Positions 60,362 through 64,000 of a DNA stretch of 64,000 nucleotides are shown here, one piece after another; position 1 is the first letter of the stretch, and each line of letters starts with the position of its first letter. Source of the stretch: an uncultured Prochlorococcus sp. (GTDB lineage Bacteria; Cyanobacteriota; Cyanobacteriia; PCC-6307; Cyanobiaceae); contig CACNMX010000001.1 in assembly GCA_902621675.1 (NCBI GenBank), positions 1 through 64,000 on the forward strand, given 5' to 3'. A model generated the notes under the pieces. It was not told the origin of the DNA. It saw nothing but the letters and a program-made list of their open reading frames with translations, and made no database searches. Both the position numbers and the translations under genes were made by a program.

Positions 60362-62527
60362 TTAATTAAGAGGTGCAACTGGAGTAGGCGTTGGTTCTGG
60401 ATAAGACATTCCATTATTTTGACCTACTCCTCTCAAAGTAAGATTAATTCTCCCTCTACTATCAATCTCTCTAACCCTTACGGTTACTTCATCCCCCTGC
60501 CTTACTACATCTTCGACTCTTTCAACTCTTGCTTCAGATAATTGAGAAATGTGAACCATCCCCTCTTTGCCAGGCAATATTTCTACGAAAGCACCTATGG
60601 GTATTATTCTGGTTACAACACCAGAGAAGATTTCACCTTCATGAACCTTGCGTGTTAATCCCTCGATTATCTTTTGAGCTTCTTCAGCTGCAGCTCCGTC
60701 ATGAGATGCAATAGTAACAATGCCTCCATCCTCTATATCTATTTTTGTATTGGTCCTCTCAGTAATTCCTTTGATAGTTCTTCCACCAGGGCCAATAACG
60801 GTTCCTATAAGCTCAGGATCAATTCTAAAGCTTAAAAGTCTTGGAGCGTGCGGAGAGAGGGATTCTTGAGGTTTATCAATTGCCGCTTGCATTTTTTCTA
60901 AGATATGTAATCTTGCAGGCCGAGCTTTTTTAATTGCATCAGAAATAATAGAGACTGGTAAACCTGTAATTTTCATATCCATCTGTAAGGCAGTAATTCC
61001 TTTATCAGTACCAGCAACTTTGAAATCCATGTCTCCAAGAAAGTCTTCAATTCCTTGAATATCTGTAAGAATTCGAACTTCTTTGCCTTCTTTGATTAAT
61101 CCCATAGCAGTACCACTTACAGGTGCTTTTAGGGGGACTCCTGCATCTAATAATGAAAGCGTGCTTCCACATACTGAACCCATTGAAGTTGATCCGTTAG
61201 AACTTAAAACTTCACTTACTACTCTTAATACATAGGGAAATGTTTCTTTCCCAGGCAGCACGGGTATTATTGCTCTTTCAGCTAATGCTCCATGGCCAAT
61301 TTCTCTTCTGCCTGGAGTTCTCATTGGTCTTGTTTCTCCCACTGAATAAGGAGGGAAATTATAGTGATGCAAATATGTTTTTTCAGTACTTGGATTTAAA
61401 TCATCCATCTCTTGAGCATCGCTTGGTGTACCAAGAGTAGTAGTGGATAAGACTTGAGTAAGACCTCTTTGAAAAAGTGCAGACCCATGGACTCTTTTTG
61501 GAAGAATTCCTGCAGAGGCTGATATTTTTCTAACTTCATCGAGATCCCTTCCATCAACTCTTTTCCCATCATTTATGATTTGCGACCTCATTAATTTTTT
61601 TGTTAATTTTTTAAAGTCGGAATCAATTAATTTTTCATTTTCTGAGGTTAGAACTTTTACTTGATTATCATCTTTAAGTGAATCAATTTTGCTTTGAGTT
61701 TCAGTTTTAATTTTTTCGAGTTCAAGATCTCTCTCTTCCTTTGAGAGGTCAAATTTCTTTAAAACTAACTCAATAGGTTTTGTGCAATTTTTCTCTAAAT
61801 AAGAGGGCAATGTTTTATCTTCTTCTAGGTCAGATGGCTTAATCTGTTTTATTCCTAAATCTTTTAGTAAATCTTCTTGCGATTTAATAAGTTCAGTAAC
61901 AGCCTCATATCCGAAATCTATAGCTTCTATTGTATCTTGCTCTGATAATTGATTTGCACCTGCTTCAATCATGACGATACCGTCTGGTGATCCTGCGACA
62001 ACAATATCTAAATCTCCTTTCTCAATCTCTCTATAGCTAGGATTTAAGATGAAATCATCACCTATGAGCCCAACTCTTACAGCAGCCATTGGGCCATAAA
62101 ATGGAATCTCTCCAACTAAAGTTGCTATTGATGCCCCTGTAACAGCCAAAACGTCTGCTGGAACCCTTTCATCTAAAGAAAGGCATGATGCGACTATTTG
62201 AATCTCATCCCTCATCCATGTAGGGAAAAGCGGCCTCATTGGCCTATCAATTAATCTTGCAATTAAAGTTGCTCTTTCTGGTGGGCGACCTTCTCTCCTC
62301 ATAAAACCACCAGGAATTCTCCCTGCAGCATAAAGTTTTTCTTCATAGTCGCATATCAGAGGTAGAAAGTCTGATGGTTCTTTTTTGGCAGTTTTTGTTG
62401 CTGTAACTAATAGTGAGGTATCACCACACTCAATCATTACTGATCCACTTGCTTGAGGAGCATATAGTCCTGTAGTTAGTCGTATCTCTCGTCCGTCAAA
62501 CGTGATCGACTTATTTTGTCCTTCCAC
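60362..62527 (-). CDS. pnp: Polyribonucleotide nucleotidyltransferase (PNPase)
   Basis: The 721-residue protein has the full PNPase plan: a first RNase PH domain ([40 protein letters not shown]), a helical linker near 235-320, and a second RNase PH domain ([14 protein letters not shown]-type block with [17 protein letters not shown] near 440). A KH domain ([19 protein letters not shown] near 570) and an S1 domain ([20 protein letters not shown] near 632) follow. It degrades RNA 3' to 5' with phosphate. The start is GTG (62525-62527). The 170 bases upstream may carry regulatory structure. Confidence 0.97.
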   Translation of the reverse strand: MEGQNKSITFDGREIRLTTGLYAPQASGSVMIECGDTSLLVTATKTAKKEPSDFLPLICDYEEKLYAAGRIPGGFMRREGRPPERATLIARLIDRPMRPLFPTWMRDEIQIVASCLSLDERVPADVLAVTGASIATLVGEIPFYGPMAAVRVGLIGDDFILNPSYREIEKGDLDIVVAGSPDGIVMIEAGANQLSEQDTIEAIDFGYEAVTELIKSQEDLLKDLGIKQIKPSDLEEDKTLPSYLEKNCTKPIELVLKKFDLSKEERDLELEKIKTETQSKIDSLKDDNQVKVLTSENEKLIDSDFKKLTKKLMRSQIINDGKRVDGRDLDEVRKISASAGILPKRVHGSALFQRGLTQVLSTTTLGTPSDAQEMDDLNPSTEKTYLHHYNFPPYSVGETRPMRTPGRREIGHGALAERAIIPVLPGKETFPYVLRVVSEVLSSNGSTSMGSVCGSTLSLLDAGVPLKAPVSGTAMGLIKEGKEVRILTDIQGIEDFLGDMDFKVAGTDKGITALQMDMKITGLPVSIISDAIKKARPARLHILEKMQAAIDKPQESLSPHAPRLLSFRIDPELIGTVIGPGGRTIKGITERTNTKIDIEDGGIVTIASHDGAAAEEAQKIIEGLTRKVHEGEIFSGVVTRIIPIGAFVEILPGKEGMVHISQLSEARVERVEDVVRQGDEVTVRVREIDSRGRINLTLRGVGQNNGMSYPEPTPTPVAPLN

Positions 62528-62570
62528 TTTTTAAATTATAAATCTATACATAATTTATTCTTACATTTAA

Positions 62571-62628
62571 TAGGGACATATTGAGTAAATTATTTAGATA
62601 AGCTATAAAAATTTTTAAAAATGTCCTA
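62571..62628 (-). promoter_or_regulatory. Possible hairpin in the pnp upstream region
   Basis: TAGGGACAT at 62571-62579 and ATGTCCTA at 62621-62628 are nearly perfect inverted repeats (one extra G) with about 41 bases between. In transcripts from the minus strand they would fold in the 170-base gap between rpsN and pnp. PNPase is known to control its own leader in E. coli. The stem is weak, and the meaning here is inference. Confidence 0.25.
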
Positions 62629-62697
62629 AAAATGAGTTTAATTTCTAATATTTATATTTTTTCTTGAGAAATATAGTACTTAAGTTAAAAACTTATA

Positions 62698-63000
62698 CTA
62701 CCAACTTGATTTAACTACTCCAGGAAGTTCACCGTTATGAGCTCTTTGTCTTAACTGATTCCTGCAAAGACCAAAATCTCTATATACTCCTCTAGGTTTA
62801 CCAGTTGCCCAACACCTATTTCTTACTCTATTTGGTGCAGAGTTCCTTGGTAGACCTTGAATCTTTCTATGAATTTCTAACCTTTCCATTGGATCTTTCG
62901 CGGCATTGAATTCATCTAATAATGATTTCCTTTTTGCAGCATATTTCTTCACAAGTTTTTTGCGTTTAACTTCTCTCGCAATCATTGACTTTTTCGCCAT
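62698..63000 (-). CDS. rpsN: 30S ribosomal protein S14
   Basis: The 100-residue protein matches S14 without a zinc motif (C- type). It has [20 protein letters not shown] at the N-terminus, the [20 protein letters not shown] block near residue 49, and [20 protein letters not shown] near 73. It is part of the small ribosomal subunit head. It sits between pnp and rseP, typical of picocyanobacteria. Confidence 0.97.
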   Translation of the reverse strand: MAKKSMIAREVKRKKLVKKYAAKRKSLLDEFNAAKDPMERLEIHRKIQGLPRNSAPNRVRNRCWATGKPRGVYRDFGLCRNQLRQRAHNGELPGVVKSSW

Positions 63001-63064
63001 TTAGTCAGAATATTTAAAACTATTAATCATATTAACAGCTTGGAGAACAGTTTTTAAAATTTAT

Positions 63065-64000
63065 TTATTGGTTTAATAATCTTTGTACGATTAATAGTTG
63101 ACTAGTATCTCTGATAATAAGCAAAACGCTTAGCCCAACTAAAAGAAAAAAACTGGACTGAGTAACAACCATTTGTACCTTGACTGGAACAGGTTTCCCC
63201 CTAAAGCCTTCAATTAAAGTGAAAACAAGTTGTCCTCCATCTAACAATGGTAAAGGTAATGAATTAAGAACTGCTAAGTTAATAGAAATTAAAGCCGCAA
63301 ATAATAATATTCCTGTCCCACCTTGTTGAGATAGTTGTGCACCGATTTCAACGATTTTTACCGGCCCACTTAATTGTTGAGCAGTTGAGGAGAAATTTGT
63401 TATTAAACCTTTATAACCTTGAATTGTTTTTACTAAAAGTGATGAAAATTCATTATTAGTGTATTTAAAAAGTTCGAAAACGTTTTTTGTCTTTTTGGTT
63501 TCTTTCCTTATATTCGGTTGCAATTGAGCACCTATTGTTCCTTTCCCCTCAATATTTTTTGGTACCAAAGTTAATTCTTTAAAACTCCCATCCCTTTCAA
63601 TTTTTATTGAAATTGGTTCGTCTGATGAATTTTGAATTTCTTTTACTAAAGTTGAAACGGCTTGATCCCCAACTCCTAAAGTACTATTTTCGATTTCTAA
63701 TATTTTATCCCCTGGTTCTAAACCAGCAAGAGAGGCTGCCTTCTCAGGTTGAGTAGCTAAAACTAAAATGCCTGGTTCTGGATCAAAAGGAATACCAACA
63801 GTAGTTACATTTATAATCAAGATTAAGTAAGCAAGTATCAAGTTGGCAAATACTCCAGCGGAAATTACAATAACCCTTTGAATTATTGGCCTATTTTTTA
63901 AAAGATTTGGATCTTTAGGGTCAATATTATTTAGCTCTTCATCAGGGAAGGATACAAAGCCTCCGAGAGGAAAAGCTCTGAATGAATAAGTAATATCTCT
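63065..64000 (-). CDS. rseP: RIP metalloprotease RseP (site-2 protease), N-terminus cut by window edge
   Basis: About 311 residues are in the window, reading in frame to the right edge. The missing N-terminus would carry the HExxH zinc site. The visible part starts in the region RAFPLGGFVSFPDEEL, then a membrane segment (AGVFANLILAYLILIINV), and a PDZ domain (PEKAASLAGLEPGDKILEIE). The NSLPLPLLDGGQLVF motif near the C-terminus is the site-2 protease LDG block, followed by a last membrane segment. The enzyme cleaves membrane proteins such as anti-sigma factors within the bilayer. The first ATG in the open frame (63839-63841) is internal, so it should not be taken as the start. Confidence 0.95.
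   Translation of the reverse strand, partial: RDITYSFRAFPLGGFVSFPDEELNNIDPKDPNLLKNRPIIQRVIVISAGVFANLILAYLILIINVTTVGIPFDPEPGILVLATQPEKAASLAGLEPGDKILEIENSTLGVGDQAVSTLVKEIQNSSDEPISIKIERDGSFKELTLVPKNIEGKGTIGAQLQPNIRKETKKTKNVFELFKYTNNEFSSLLVKTIQGYKGLITNFSSTAQQLSGPVKIVEIGAQLSQQGGTGILLFAALISINLAVLNSLPLPLLDGGQLVFTLIEGFRGKPVPVKVQMVVTQSSFFLLVGLSVLLIIRDTSQLLIVQRLLNQ

Noticed and set aside
63065-63841. A complete 258-residue PDZ protein starting at ATG 63841
   Set aside because: The frame continues to the window edge with clear RseP sequence, so the ATG is internal and the gene is truncated by the window.

Overview
The window looks like a stretch of a marine picocyanobacterial chromosome, most likely high-light Prochlorococcus. 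The base composition is extremely AT-rich, genes are compact with overlapping ATGA and TAATG junctions, Shine-Dalgarno signals are mostly weak, and the right end carries the housekeeping set rsmI, cysQ, pnp, rpsN and rseP. The genus call is inference from these traits; no 16S or other taxonomic marker is present.

Positions 1 to about 57,360 are a large cell-surface glycan island holding nearly every step of nucleotide-sugar synthesis, glycan assembly and export. Two tRNA genes lie in or beside it: tRNA-Ala(GGC) at 2041-2113 and tRNA-Arg(TCT) at 57387-57460. The second sits exactly where the glycan genes stop and the core genes start.

Layout. (a) 1-1707: a glycosyltransferase (cut by the window edge) and a DegT-type sugar aminotransferase. 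(b) 2251-7541: a GDP-D-glycero-alpha-D-manno-heptose module (hddA, gmhB, hddC) with a short-chain dehydrogenase, a decayed second copy of that dehydrogenase's 3' end, a frameshifted TIM-barrel isomerase/epimerase and a PtmA-like dehydrogenase. (c) 7815-12149: a UDP-galactopyranose mutase-like flavoprotein, an epimerase, a 2OG-Fe(II) oxygenase and a small protein resembling a 'sporadic carbohydrate cluster' set. (d) 12162-17204: apt, an MTA/SAH-type nucleosidase, a ROK-like kinase, a radical SAM protein and a two-domain glycosyltransferase. (e) 17210-32927: one long minus-strand run with an acetyltransferase, methyltransferase plus Trm112-like zinc protein, split transketolase, APH-type kinase, HAD phosphatase, a second heptose set (gmhA, an HldE-like enzyme with swapped domains, a nucleotidyltransferase, gmhB), LhgO, a PglK/MsbA-like ABC exporter, a VOC protein, a class III aminotransferase and NeuA/NeuB-type genes. 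(f) 33180-43736: KdsC-like phosphatase, second gmhA, PglF/WbpM-like dehydratase, WecA-like initiating transferase, O-antigen polymerase, glycosyltransferases, deacetylase and acyltransferase. (g) 43738-50947: CDP-hexose genes and an AroB-like sugar-phosphate cyclase with a KdsB-like activator. (h) 51020-55660: UDP-glucuronate, UDP-xylose, UDP-galactose and UDP-galacturonate supply. (i) 56026-57357: an O-antigen ligase/polymerase.

Together the genes imply a lipid-linked oligosaccharide or O-antigen: initiation by the WecA-like transferase, extension by several glycosyltransferases, transfer across the membrane (no Wzx-type flippase was seen, so the PglK-like ABC protein is the candidate), then polymerisation or ligation by two Wzy/WaaL-type proteins. 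The unusual chemistry lies in duplicated heptose routes, transketolase subunits that could supply or use sedoheptulose-7-phosphate, a DHQ-synthase paralogue, a NeuB-type synthase without its usual C-terminal domain, and a radical SAM enzyme.
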